This document shows positions 34,107 through 44,109 of a stretch of 64,000 nt of DNA, piece by piece. The first letter of the stretch is position 1, and each line of letters opens with the position of its first letter. The notes below the pieces were generated by a model. The model searched no databases. It saw nothing but the letters and a program-made list of their open reading frames with translations, and was not told the origin of the DNA. Source of the DNA: Nereocystis luetkeana (taxonomy: Eukaryota; Sar; Phaeophyceae; Laminariales; Laminariaceae); assembly GCA_031213475.1 (NCBI GenBank), contig JARUPZ010000020.1, forward strand, positions 5,009,858 through 5,073,857. Reading direction: 5' to 3'. Made by a program: the position numbers and the translations under genes.

Positions 34107-34321
34107 TTGACCCCTTTTCACAGTATTCATGGTGCTGCAGTCCTGTTTAGGGGACGTTTTGGGGGCAATCCATTCAAATTTCAATCAGTTTCACAAACTG
34201 GAAGTACTAATACTGCATTACTACTAGAAGGGTTGAAGGTCGCTGTGCGGGCGCAAACTGCGAAACCCCTGCCTGCGGGGGCAGAGTCGCCACGCAGCTG
34301 TGCTTAATAAATTGCGCTCTT

Positions 34322-34519
34322 GTACCAGGTACCTGGCACCTGATAGGCTGTATGCACCAGGCATAGTATTGCGTAGGTGGCATAGCTTGTACCAGGTACC
34401 TGGTACCTGATAGGCTGTATACACCAGGCATAGTATTGCGTAGGTGGCATAGCTTGTACCAGGTACCTGGTACCTGATAGGCTGTATACACCAGGCATAG
34501 TATTGCGTAGGTGGCATAG
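34322..34519. repeat. 67-bp tandem repeat, three units, built around the TACCWGGTA motif
   Basis: Units start at 34322, 34389 and 34456. Each opens GTACCAGGTACCTGG and continues CTGATAGGCTGTAT, CCAGGCATAGTATTGCG, TAGGTGGCATAGCTT. Unit 1 differs at two positions and the last unit is slightly cut. Five exact 9-mers fall in the array. Confidence 0.95.
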
Positions 34520-34645
34520 TATTATTTGGTCAGATTCCACGATGGACCCGAAAAAGTGCTGCTGTAACCCCCCCCCCTACTCTTGTTGTATTTGTTGTTG
34601 TGGTAGCCACTCTAGACGGAAATGTAAGGGCCCTTTAGTCTTGAT

Positions 34646-35137
34646 ATGAGTGTCTACGTGTTGCCTATATTTTCGGTCGGGAGAGGTACACGAGTATTGA
34701 TACTGTACTTGCTCGTTGGGTTTTTTTGGTTCGCGCCGTTTGAGTGCAACAGCCGACGGCCTCTGAACGACAGGCCGGAGCGCAAAGACGCGGGGTGTTT
34801 ACGGCCCACTTTTGCCTGGTTGGGGTTGTTCTCGATCGCCCTCTCACTTGAATACAGTACCTGTACTGATAACTTGGCATGCAAAAGCCTAGCAAACACC
34901 GTCGGTAACTTGACACAACCGTTTTCCAGAATACCGCCGGTTACTTGGAACAACAACAGCCAGGGGCGGGGGAGAAGGAGAGACACCTGTGACCACGGTT
35001 TTTTGTCCAGGATGTCGCTGAGGGTACAAAGCTCCGACGAGTTGAGCTGGAAAGTAAATGTGACGCAGTGCAGGAACAATCGTATTTTGTACCGAGAAAG
35101 TGAGCAGTCGGAAAGGGAGGCTGAGATTTTGCAGTAG
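34646..35137 (+). CDS. Doubtful 163-residue open frame with N-terminal hydrophobic segment
   Basis: Begins MSVYVLPIFSVGRGTRVLIL, then YLLVGFFWFAPF, which could act as a signal peptide or anchor. The rest has three N-glycosylation-type sequons (NLT, NNS, NVT) and a charged end. Against it: the opposite strand is also open (34654-35079), third-position bias is weak and no family is recognised. Confidence 0.2.
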   Translation: MSVYVLPIFSVGRGTRVLILYLLVGFFWFAPFECNSRRPLNDRPERKDAGCLRPTFAWLGLFSIALSLEYSTCTDNLACKSLANTVGNLTQPFSRIPPVTWNNNSQGRGRRRDTCDHGFLSRMSLRVQSSDELSWKVNVTQCRNNRILYRESEQSEREAEILQ

Positions 35138-35493
35138 CATGAGAAATTCGGAAGCAGTATTACTGAAATTAAGTGTGCAACTCGTCGTTTCCCAGGCGAG
35201 ACATCCAGCCTGGTCCCCCCAACAGTACTCTTCGTTGATTACTTGTTTTTTGTGTCCTGTCCTGCTGGTATAAGTTACCGTCATGCACCAGGTATATGCA
35301 AACAAGTTCGATACGGTAGACTTGATTCTGCCTTCCGAGGTAGGGTACTGGTTCACGTGTATATGTCTGTACCACGTCTATTCTACCAGTGCTGGCATTG
35401 TTCTGGTACGAGCGCTGGCATTGTTCTTGTTCGAGATCTGCGGGTGGTTTTTCAGGAGTATGCGTTACGAGGCGTCAGGTACAGCTGTAGTGC

Positions 35494-35641
35494 CGGTCCC
35501 TCTATAGTGCCTGTGAAGTCGCTTGGCACAGATGGGATCAACCAGTGGGCAAGCGTGCGGAGGGAATATTGCCGGTTGGCGCTATAGTGCCGGGGTGTTG
35601 GCTGCCGCATAGGAAACCGGCACTATACAGGGACAGGGACC
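35494..35641 (+). mobile_element. Foldback element, third MITE family (C)
   Basis: Ends GGTCCCTCTATAGTGCC and CCGGCACTATACAGGGAC are inverted, and the interior has TCGCTTGGCACAGATGGG. A second copy at 35829-36135 shares the ends and interior. Confidence 0.6.
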
Positions 35642-35676
35642 GCTACTACTGCATACCATGGTATCGCACAACACTA

Positions 35677-35786
35677 TTATGGGGGACATTATTAATAGTA
35701 AATAGCACCAAATATTGTTAGTAAAAATAGGTAAATATATAGGTTTTTGTGTATACCATAGTCCTATTAACTATGGTCCCCCGTAA
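35677..35786 (-). mobile_element. MITE family A copy
   Basis: TTATGGGGGACATT to TATGGTCCCCCGTAA with TA on both sides (35675-35676 and 35787-35788). Confidence 0.85.
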
Positions 35787-35828
35787 TAGTTTTGGTTTTG
35801 CAGTAGGACTTTGATAATTCAGTACATA

Positions 35829-36135
35829 AGTGGTCCCTCTATAGTGCGGATTGAGTAGTGCCGACTGCCCGCTGTGCATGTCTCTGTGGAATCGCTTGGC
35901 ACAGATGGGCTTAACCCTTTTAGAACCGCAGTCCCGTTTTGGGGACAAACCACTCCAACTTCAAGTAGTTTGTCCCCAAAATGGGACTGCGGTTCTAAAG
36001 GGGTTAACTTAACCTACCAGGTATGTGGCAGTGTGCGGAGTGAATAGTGCCGGTTGGCGCTATATATATAGTGCCGGTATTTCATTGGCTGGCGCATACC
36101 ATATGGGCACTATATAGGCATTATAGAGGGGCCGG
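35829..36135 (+). mobile_element. MITE family C, second copy, interrupted by family B
   Basis: GGTCCCTCTATAGTGCGG to CATTATAGAGGGGCC. The shared CGCTTGGCACAGATGGG is followed by the TTAA-flanked family B element at 35915-36003, then by TACCAGGTA near 36013. Confidence 0.6.
35915..36003. mobile_element. MITE family B copy with intact TTAA site
   Basis: 89 bp between TTAA at 35911-35914 and 36004-36007; arms nearly perfect, so probably recent. Confidence 0.9.
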
Positions 36136-36139
36136 CACA

Positions 36140-36750
36140 ACTGTGATTGCAGACATCTTGATAACACATAGATGCCACCAATGGCTGCGACACAGTTAAC
36201 GTTCATTTTGGCGATGACTTAAAAACGTAAATAAATGTCGGTGTGTTTGGCACAGTAACTGCTGGCCAGCTGCTAGCAGAAGAAGACGAAGGATCGTCTG
36301 TTCGCGTGTTCTACCGGCCTGCCAGCACCGGTGCATCCACTCGATAGTCACGCCTACCGCGGGTACCCGATCAACCGAACAAAGGGTACCATTCAGGACA
36401 AATCTCACACACGTGTGAACCAGCACGTAGGCCTCACGTTTCTCTTGTGAACAAAAAAAAAAAACGGAATATTGTAGGAAGGTTGAGGTTTCCCGTGTCT
36501 AAAAAAAAAACTCCTTCTTCTACTCGTGCTGCAAACGTTATCCTACTTACTCTCAATCTAAATCGTTTCGGATCCTACACGCGGGTGAATTATAAAACAG
36601 CAAAATCAAATCCGTGTAAAAAACGTATTGCCCCTCTGTTGTCAAGTTGTTTTAACCCGAAACCGTAGGCGTATTTCTAACCGCCACCTGCTCAGTACGA
36701 GAAAATATCAGTCCCACACTATTATTAGGAGCACATACTCCTCTACCAGG
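36140..36750. other. No supported gene
   Basis: AT-rich with poly-A runs; frames unbiased. Confidence 0.5.
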
Positions 36751-36758
36751 CATTGCTA

Positions 36759-36877
36759 TTTCGGGGGACCATAGTAAATAGGACCAAATATTGTTAGTAA
36801 AAATAGTGAAATATATACCTGGTAGGTTTTTGTGTACCTGGTATACCGTAGGTTTTATTTAATATGGTCCCCCGTAA
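36759..36877 (-). mobile_element. MITE family A copy with two TACCTGGTA insertions
   Basis: 119 bp between TA at 36757-36758 and TA at 36878-36879, exactly the 105-bp unit plus 14. The 9-mers lie at 36816-36824 (in ATATAGGTTTTTG) and 36835-36843 (in GTGTATACCGTAGG). Removing one CCTGGTA from each restores the family sequence. Confidence 0.9.
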
Positions 36878-37462
36878 TAGGGCTATGTAGGTGCTGAGGT
36901 AGTAACAGGAACGCGGTTTCAGGCTGGAGTTCTTGTTTTTGGACAGGGATGCCTCCTTTGCTAACTTTGGCATCACAGCTCCGGAAGTTGTTGCTTTCCC
37001 TGCAAGTAACACCCTGGCGTTATAGGTCCTCCGCGCAGTAGGTATCATATCATGTACCAGGTATGCTGTCTAGGATGAAATGGCATACGAGGTATGACGT
37101 GACGGGCAGGGCAGCCGGCCATTCCATTTCACGCGAGCGAGGCCTAACGGGTTGCCTATTTATGATATACCCCGAGCGGCGCCTTTTTTCTGCGCGTCGT
37201 GTGAGCGATCGCCGCTGCGTGGTAATACTCGTTTTCAGTCCGTTGTTTGCTGGGGTCGCGGCGGTCTATTCCTTCGGCGTCTACGAGATATCTCTTTACT
37301 TGCATCTCACTTGACAAGATACCAAGATACCACTGCCGTATCTCCATGGTGATATCTCGACATGCCAAGTACGAGATATCTGTATTTATCCTCTACGAAC
37401 GTTAGCAACAGCAGCAGAAGAACCAGCGCGTGGCGCCACCACGTGGAGGAGATTTATGTTAA

Positions 37463-37552
37463 CCCTTTTAGGACTGCAGTCCCGTTGCTGGGGACAAACC
37501 AGTCAAATTCTAAGTAGTTTGTCCCCACAACGGGACTGCAGTCCTATACGGG
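37463..37552. mobile_element. MITE family B, reference copy (piggyBac-like signature)
   Basis: 90 bp between TTAA at 37459-37462 and 37553-37556. Ends CCCTTTTAGGACTGCAG and CTGCAGTCCTATACGGG; the whole element folds into one hairpin. TTAA targets with CCC...GGG ends are the hallmark of the piggyBac superfamily, so these are probably its non-autonomous derivatives. Confidence 0.9.
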
Positions 37553-37559
37553 TTAAGTC

Positions 37560-38430
37560 ATCCGTAAAGGTCATACCTGAACGTACTGTAGATAACTCGT
37601 ACGTACGGGCTACTACTGAAACATGCCTGGTATGGTACGTGTTATAATAGCGGCAGTGTTTCATGCGTGTATCATGCGTAGAGTACATTCTTGATGCCTT
37701 TTGAGGCTGGCTTCCCTCTCACCACTCGATGTTGGTATTCAACGCTTGCACTGAAATGCTACCGAGTTATCAATAGGTGCAGCAGTAATACACCCCACCC
37801 CGTGCGATTATTTTCACACACACACACACACTCGCCTCGTCGGTGAAAACCCGACATGCTCCGTCCCGGCATTGTAAGGGTGCGAGGGTCTATGGTCGTA
37901 CGACTACGGCCATGCATGCTATCGAGTGCATGTCTCCTATCGAGTACACCCCCCCCCCCTCCCTCTCATGACTCGATGTTCCTATCAACATTGCACGGGT
38001 GGTCGTCAAAAGTATATCCGTATGTGAAGTATGTGTTTCTGGAGAGTACACCGTGCGATTATTTTCCAGTCCCACACGAGTTCGATTTTTAGTACTCGAC
38101 AATGACAGCGGTAGTTTCAATGAATGGTGTGGTTGTGTTTCGCTTGCCGAGTGTACAAATATTTCGAGACACCTTGGCAACGGCGGCCACGTTCGTTTGC
38201 GGACAGTGACAGACTACTTACTGACTCTATACATGACGTGTATATAATCTGACATTACCAGGTGCCAGGTGTACTCGTGTAGCCTTTTTTGTAGTACAGT
38301 CACGGTCCAGAAACTATCGCCTCTACTTCCGAGCAAGGCTTGTACCCGAATTCATGGGGGGGGGTACGGGTATCATGGGCTACCCCTTGTTCTATCTGGG
38401 GGGGGGGGGAGGGGGGACACTTGGAATGTA
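37560..38430. other. No supported gene; internally duplicated stretch
   Basis: Near 37690-38060 two related segments with ACTCGATGTT and GTGCGATTATTTT are repeated at about 260-bp spacing, one side of a short CA run. Nothing coding. Confidence 0.45.
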
Positions 38431-38436
38431 CTGGTG

Positions 38437-38541
38437 ATACGGGGGGCCATAGTTGATAGGACCTACGGTATCCATAAAAACCTATATTTGACCATTTTTA
38501 CTAACAATATTTGGTCCTATTAACTGTGGTCCCCCGTAATA
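38437..38541 (+). mobile_element. MITE family A copy
   Basis: ATACGGGGGGCCATAGTTGATAGG to AACTGTGGTCCCCCGTAATA. Confidence 0.85.
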
Positions 38542-38683
38542 GTGCAGTGCTCAGAACCGGCGATGGACCCCAACCCATGGTGCGCGTCACGACAGTACCG
38601 AGAGTTCCGTCCGCGAAGTAGCCAGCGGTGGTGATCGGGGTTGTTTTCACGCGGCTCTCCTGGTTCCTGCCCTTCCTGCCCTT

Positions 38684-38825
38684 CCTTCCTTCCTTCCTTC
38701 CTTCCTTCCTTCCTTCCTTCCTTCCTTCCTTCCTTCCTTCCTTCCTTCCTTCCTTCCTTCCTTCCTTCCTTCCTTCCTTCCTTCCTTCCTTCCTTCCTTC
38801 CTTCCTTCCTTCCTTCCTTCCTTCC
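38684..38825. repeat. (CCTT)n microsatellite, about 140 bp
   Basis: Pure TTCC repeats. They lie about 150 bp upstream of the candidate start at 38972. Confidence 0.97.
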
Positions 38826-38971
38826 GCCCTGCCCCTGCCCCCTTCTGATATGCTGCTGCTGGTTTGGGGGAAGTGATATCGTGTTCACATCGCTCTTCTT
38901 GCTCCTGCCCTTGCTCCTGCCCTGCCCCTTCCGCTGTGCTGCTATGCTACTGCTTTATCTCCTGCCTGGTC

Positions 38972-39103
38972 ATGTGCGACTGCCGGCGGCGAACCCTCGT
39001 CCCCCTCGTCCTTGTCCTCGTGGTCGCCGTCGCCTTCTTCCGGCCCGCCGCGAAACAGATGGGGGGGTCGAACGTCTACGCCAACGCTGGTTATTCGGCC
39101 AAG
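38972..39103 (+). CDS. First coding exon of a candidate small membrane-anchored protein
   Basis: Forty-four codons: MCDCRRRT, then a hydrophobic stretch LVPLVLVLVVAVAFF (about residues 9 to 23), then RPAAKQMGGSNVYANAGYSAK. A short basic head followed by one hydrophobic helix is the layout of a signal anchor (type II orientation by the positive-inside rule). Third positions are strongly C/G. The donor AAG|GTGAAC at 39103/39104 is good and leaves phase 0. The ATG at 38972 is chosen because the bias and the basic head begin there; the same frame is open upstream. No family recognised. It may pair with the short terminal exon at 39422. Confidence 0.45.
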
Positions 39104-39240
39104 GTGAACCGTACTGCCACTGCCTGCTGCGCGCTGCCTGCAAAACCTGCCGCCTGCACCCTACCCCCCGTGTACCCTGCTGCCTGCGCCCTACCGCCTG
39201 TTCCCTACCTCCTGCAACCTACCGCCTGCAACTCGGCTCG
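39104..39240. repeat. CCTGCAACCTACCG-type minisatellite
   Basis: Degenerate units of about 14 bp, repeated again at about 39795-39870. The first block begins at the exon donor. Confidence 0.7.
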
Positions 39241-39421
39241 GCGGCGGAGAAAATTCACGTGTATGCTAGGCTAGCTATAATAGTCGGATTGGCGCGTAAT
39301 TTTTTTCAATACGGATGTGTGTGTAGCAGGAGTTGTTGTCGAAATGTGTAGCCTACAGGGAACCTAATCGGATCAGGGTGCCCAGATGGGGCCACGCAAA
39401 ATAAATTAGTCGGATTTTTAG

Positions 39422-39496
39422 CGTGACGGACATGATGGCACCAGAGACCGGCACAGTCGTTCCACCTTTGACCGTGCTTGGGCCGGAGCTGCGTGA
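39422..39496 (+). CDS. Possible terminal exon for the protein begun at 38972
   Basis: A good acceptor (GGATTTTTAG, AG at 39420-39421) followed in phase 0 by RDGHDGTRDRHSRSTFDRAW, AGAA and TGA at 39494-39496. The phase matches the donor at 39103; the intron would be 318 bp. Against it: a different + frame (MAPETGTVVPPLTVLGPELR) and a minus-strand frame are also open here, so the reading is not certain. Confidence 0.25.
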   Translation, partial: RDGHDGTRDRHSRSTFDRAWAGAA

Positions 39497-39499
39497 AAC

Positions 39500-40300
39500 G
39501 GCGCGTAGGTGTGACACGTTCGACTTTGTGGGCGTTGATTTTGGCATAAGCACGCTTTACGGCGGCATCGTGGGCTGCGTCACTCTCTGCTGCGACAGCT
39601 GTGGCGGTAGCGTAAACAATACGGGCGCTCCGCGGGCTTCCAGCGGCTCCTACGGAGGGCTGATTGTATCTCTGGACCACGAACTTGGAACAGGGTACCA
39701 GGGGGTGAAAAAAACCCCCGTCCAAACCTACACAGCTTTGCACGTACGTACATACGTACGTACATACATCCGTATATACGTCCAAGTTCTCTGCTGGTAC
39801 CTGCTGCAACCTACCGCCTGCAACCCTACCGCCTGCGACCTACTGCCTGCAACCTACCGCCAGCCGCCATTCTGCCCTTTCAACGCAGTGTGGGGTCACG
39901 CCCCTCCCCCCTCCGTCGCCGTCTATTCTCAGCTGTGCCGGTGGTGTTGGGGTTGGAGTTGGAGCTACATGGCAAGGAATAATAGCGTTCGCAGTTTGCA
40001 GAGAATAGTTCACCCGTTTTAGGTAAACTGCCTGGGCGGAACAACTGGGTCGGGGTTTAAGGCGGGGCTGTAAATTGGCTTGACTATTATTGGTTGTATA
40101 GTTGGCTAGATGTTATTATGAATAGTATTAGTAGTCAGTTAGTTGCCACGGCGATTTGCTGAATTCTGCGTCTTTGCATCTGACGGGCGCTTTGTGTCGT
40201 ACGTACTGCATTGTGTTTTTTTTTTTTTTGTGGTTGGAAGATGCGGGAGGGGGGGGCGGGGGGGTGTCAGAATATTTGACGCAGTTTGCTACGTCCAACT
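39500..40300. other. No firm gene; open on both strands
   Basis: The plus-strand frame from 39423 and the minus-strand frame from 39809 both look mildly protein-like. Neither has supporting splice sites at both ends. Confidence 0.35.
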
Positions 40301-40302
40301 AT

Positions 40303-40445
40303 TTTACGGGGGACCATAGTAAATAGGACCAAATGTTGTTGGTGACAATAGGGAAACTCAAATTCTTGGGGGTACCAAAAGAGCGAAGAAGCCCGGAAGT
40401 TCTTGTGTGTACCGTAGGTCCTATTTACTATGGCCCCAGTAAATA
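40303..40445 (-). mobile_element. MITE family A copy with unrelated interior insertion
   Basis: TTTTACGGGGGACCATAG to TATGGCCCCAGTAA. About 40 bases (from CTCAAATTCTTGGGGGTACC to CGAAGAAGCCCGG) replace part of the ATATATAGG stretch. Confidence 0.75.
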
Positions 40446-40449
40446 TAAC

Positions 40450-41005
40450 AACTAGCCGTACATTGTTCCATCCAGCTCGCAGACCTAGCTAGGGTAGGCG
40501 TTGATAGTACTTGTGCCATTTTTCAGATACAGTATCGTCAGGTTAATTGCGCGGATGGGTCAGTCACGTCTACTATACGTTGCGCGCTGGTTTTCGATGC
40601 TGCCAGACACCTGGTACAGCAGTACGTGCTCGAAAAGTTTTTGCTGCCGTACAAGCCGTGTCGGAGCACACAAAGAAGGTAATGCGTAGTGTGGAGTTGT
40701 TCCGAACCGCCGTGGACTACTGTTGTGCGGGGGGATAGTTGCGCCGCCACAGGCATGTGTGTGTTCTTCACATTAAACCGTTCTGACCGACATCAAAATA
40801 ATGACATCCAAATAACGCCTTTTTTCCGCGGGGTACGATTACGATGGGACGTGGTAGATCTGGGTTTCGTCGAGCGGGGTTGGGTGGATCTTGGACACTT
40901 ACTTGCGGAAGGCATGTAATAGTTCCAGATTCAGCCTTACCTCTCTGTTCCGGAAATCAAGGGCTCTTTGGATTCAATATTATTAATACTTCGAAGTAAT
41001 ATATT
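40450..41005. other. No supported gene; repeat D edge
   Basis: GTGTTCTTCACATTAAACCG near 40758 matches a stretch near 56985. No coding signal. Confidence 0.45.
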
Positions 41006-41009
41006 AACA

Positions 41010-41122
41010 TTACGGGGGACCATATTAAAATAGGACCTACGGTACATGCAAAGACCTACCAGGTATATATTTCGCTATTTTTTCTAACAATATTTGGTCC
41101 TATTTAGTATGGTCCCCCGTAG
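41010..41122 (+). mobile_element. MITE family A copy with TACCAGGTA insertion
   Basis: 113 bp = 105 + 7 (CCAGGTA in CCTATATATTT) + one extra A in the left arm. TTACGGGGGACCATATT to TATGGTCCCCCGTAG, followed by TA. Confidence 0.85.
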
Positions 41123-41129
41123 TAGTATA

Positions 41130-42780
41130 CCTGGTACAAACTACCTGGTTTGTATCTTCTTCGAGATGGTGCTATTTCGAGATAGTTTGGTGTATTATGT
41201 ATGACCCACGGGTGGGTAGGTGGGTGCCTCCAGCACCTCCTTGACTCAGAGCCAGTCCCTTTTGAGGAATATTGAATATTAATAGATCGGCAACGGCGCA
41301 TCCAGGCAGCGGTCGACAAGGCTATGAGTAAGGCGTGCCTCGGCTGGACTTGACGGCTGCTTTTTTTTCCGTGTGGTTGGGTCACAAAAGTAGGTCAACC
41401 AAATGGCTAACGTAGTCTTCGTTATTAACAAACCCAGCGAGCGAGCCACAAAGCCAGCCAGGTGCAAAGAGTACAGAACTCCGTCCGCAAACTGCCGCGC
41501 ATTATTGTGATGACCACTGCTGTACAGTAATAACCTAGCCAACTACTATTTTTAGTAGTCTAATAACTTCGTCAGCGACTTGAAATCAGCCAACTCACAA
41601 CCCCGTCTAATTCGACCTCTTACGCTCTCGATTCCGACAGCACACCGGACAGTAGGCTTTTCTTGCCGTGCTTTCAACCCACAAAACACACGGGGCACCA
41701 GGTACCAGGTCAAAAGTGTTCTACAGATGTATTCTATTAATATGTACGTACCACAAATGTGACCACGGGTACTTCCGTTTCGAGGCGGTCCGCACATTTT
41801 TATTTTTATTTTTTCCCAGGAAATTCAAAGCGTGTGGCACCCCCGCGCTCGGGTCGGATATATGTGGCATGTGTGTAGCCTACAGCGGTAGGTAAGGAAG
41901 GGTGGAGTTGGGTTGATGGTATGTGTAGTGATTCGCGAGAAATAATCAATACTGCGGAGAACAAAACAATACAAAAAAACTTGCGCGCGAGAACCGTACT
42001 TGGTATGTGTGTCGTACGTGTGTCAGATAATAGTTGGTGTTTGGGGCCTGCTCTATTATTAAGCATAGGTATGTTTTTGTGTGCCACTATGTAGTGCTAT
42101 AATCGCCCCTCTATGGACAGAAGGCGTTTTCCCACATTATCATGATTTATAGTACTAAGCGAATACCCTGTGGTACTCTGTATACCAATTATAGCATTCC
42201 GGTACAAAAAAATACTTGAGGTTTTCCGTATAATACATACCAGGTACCAGGTACCTGGTAGGTATAATATGCCAGTCAAGCATTCCGGTATGCTGTGTAT
42301 CCAGGTAAATATCTCCGGTACGCCCGTATAATGTTCCGATTTACCTCCTGGTGCCTGGTATCGGACGTGTCCGTTTTTTTCGTGTATATATATTTTTTCT
42401 TCGTCTTTTTGGTATTTTTCGATATTTTTTTCAACTGAAAAGCGCAGCTCGATGGAGGCCGACGCGTGGAGGGGATGCACCGAACCCAATCATGACGTGG
42501 TGGGACGGTTCTGAAGGGACGGAGGGAAGGGAGGGAACGTGCGCTGCTACGATGAACGGCAGCAGTGGTGTGGCATGTGACCTGTGATCCCCTTGGCCTG
42601 TGGCCTGTGATCCCCTTGGCGCTTGACATCGAGCATGCCGACTTGCGACGCCGACTTGAAACCTATTATTATTGCGAGGAGTAGAGTGTTTGTTTTAGTG
42701 GTGTACGAAGTATATTATTAATTTTGTTTTAAAGGTGTACCATATCGTACCTGGTATTAATTTTTGTTTTATTGGTGTAT
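41130..42780. other. No supported gene; triple TACCWGGTA array at 42238
   Basis: At 42238-42260 three motifs are chained through shared TA dinucleotides. Frames in this stretch are unbiased. Confidence 0.5.
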
Positions 42781-42825
42781 CATATTATTACGGGGGACCA
42801 TAGTTAATAGGACCAAATATTGTTA

Positions 42826-42930
42826 TTACGGGGGACCATAGTTAATAGGACCTATGGTATACATAAAAACCTATATATTTAACCATTTTTACCATCAATA
42901 TTTGGTCTTATCAACTATGGTCCCCCGTAA
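42826..42930 (+). mobile_element. Nested MITE family A copy 1 (exactly 105 bp)
   Basis: Inserted in the outer copy's ATTGTTAGTAAAA, with TA at 42824-42825 duplicated at 42931-42932. It defines the element as TTACGGGGG...CCCCCGTAA with a TA target site. Confidence 0.95.
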
Positions 42931-42993
42931 TAGTAAAAATGGGTAAATAAACAGGATTTTATGTACAACATACCTGGTAGGTCCTATTAACTA

Positions 42994-43098
42994 TTACGGG
43001 GGACCATAGTTAATAGGACCAAATATTGTTAGTAAAAATGGTTAAATATATAGGTTTTTATGTGTACCATAGGTCCTATTAACTATGGTCCCCCGTAA
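42994..43098 (-). mobile_element. Nested MITE family A copy 2 (exactly 105 bp)
   Basis: Inserted in the outer copy's right terminal repeat (AACTATGG) with TA duplicated at 42992-42993 and 43099-43100. Confidence 0.95.
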
Positions 43099-43489
43099 TA
43101 TGATCCCCCGTAATAGTAGATGTTGCTGTCGTTGGCATGGCTGTCTGTTTCGTGAACCCGTTCTCTCCTAAATGCCGACTTTTGATGTCGACTTAACTGA
43201 TACCTGGTATGAACTACCAGTCGACTTATAAAGTACCAAGTAGTGAGTGAATGAAGTGTTGATGCCGTTCTGCTGTTGTCGTTGGTGCTGTTGATTGTCT
43301 TTTCCTTCAAGACGTTGTCTACGCATCGGCATCCAGCATCCCAACACACCCAGGGTTAGGGTTCCTACTCCGCACCGTGCTGATTATCTGCCCTATATAT
43401 TGAGAGATACCTGGTACGAGCTGTCCCGTCTGGGACTATTAATAGTGTACGCACCCCATGTTGTGTACGACTTAGAGATACTATTAATA

Positions 43490-43613
43490 TTGCGGGGGAC
43501 CATAGTAAATAGGACCTACGGTAGACACAAAAATGTACATATTTCCCTTTTTTTTTACCCATTTTTACTATTAATAACATTATTTGGTCCTATTTACTAT
43601 GATCCCCCCGTGA
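43490..43613 (+). mobile_element. MITE family A copy, expanded interior
   Basis: TTGCGGGGGACCATAG to TATGATCCCCCCGTGA, with TA on both sides (43488-43489 and 43614-43615). 124 bp, with a T run and TATTAATAA insert. Confidence 0.85.
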
Positions 43614-43996
43614 TACAAAACTGTAACATACAGGGCAGATAAAAACAGACGAGCAAATGTCATGACAAACGTACTGGGTAAAAAAAGGCGGAGCAAAAAG
43701 TAGTACGTGGACATTGCCTCGTACCTGGTGTATACCAATACTTGTATATATACCGGTATATATTATGTCACATGAAAAAAAGTAAAAAGAAAGGCCAGTC
43801 TACCACCTACTGTATGCCTGATACGTACACAGGCAGTAGTATACGTGGGCCGTGCAGGAAGCAAAAATATACCGGCACATTATACAAGAAGAGGCAGGAC
43901 GGGAGTGGAGACGGGAAAAGAAGAGCGCAAGCACAAAAACCGCTCAACGAAAGAGACACTGCACACACAGGGGGGGAAGAGAGAAGGATTACACTA

Positions 43997-44101
43997 TTAC
44001 GGGGGACCATAGTTAATAGGACCAAATATTGTTAGTAAAAATGGTTAAATATATAGGTTTTTATGTATACCATAGGTCCTATTAACTATGGTCCCCCGTA
44101 A
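43997..44101 (-). mobile_element. MITE family A, reference copy (exactly 105 bp)
   Basis: TTACGGGGGACCATAG to CTATGGTCCCCCGTAA, with TA at 43995-43996 and 44102-44103. Very like the nested copies, so this subfamily was recently active. Confidence 0.95.
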
Positions 44102-44109
44102 TATTTCGT

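Larger units (their letters stand above)
42788..43113 (-). mobile_element. Outer MITE family A element hosting two nested copies
   Basis: TTACGGGGG at 42788 and CCCCCGTAA ending 43113, with TA on both sides (42786-42787, 43114-43115). Subtracting the two nested 105-bp copies and one TA each leaves 112 bp = 105 + the 7-bp CCTGGTA at 42971-42979. Confidence 0.92.

Noticed and set aside
34322..34519. CRISPR-like regular repeat
   Set aside because: Units are contiguous with no unique spacers, and the window is eukaryotic. It is a simple tandem repeat.
38641..39351. 236-codon plus-strand frame including a Leu/Pro/Ser repeat
   Set aside because: The first half is the CCTT microsatellite and the second half lacks bias. 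The frame starting at 38972 is the biased one.
39306..39809. 167-codon minus-strand frame
   Set aside because: Mildly protein-like but overlaps better-supported plus-strand splice signals; no motif or bias strong enough to call.
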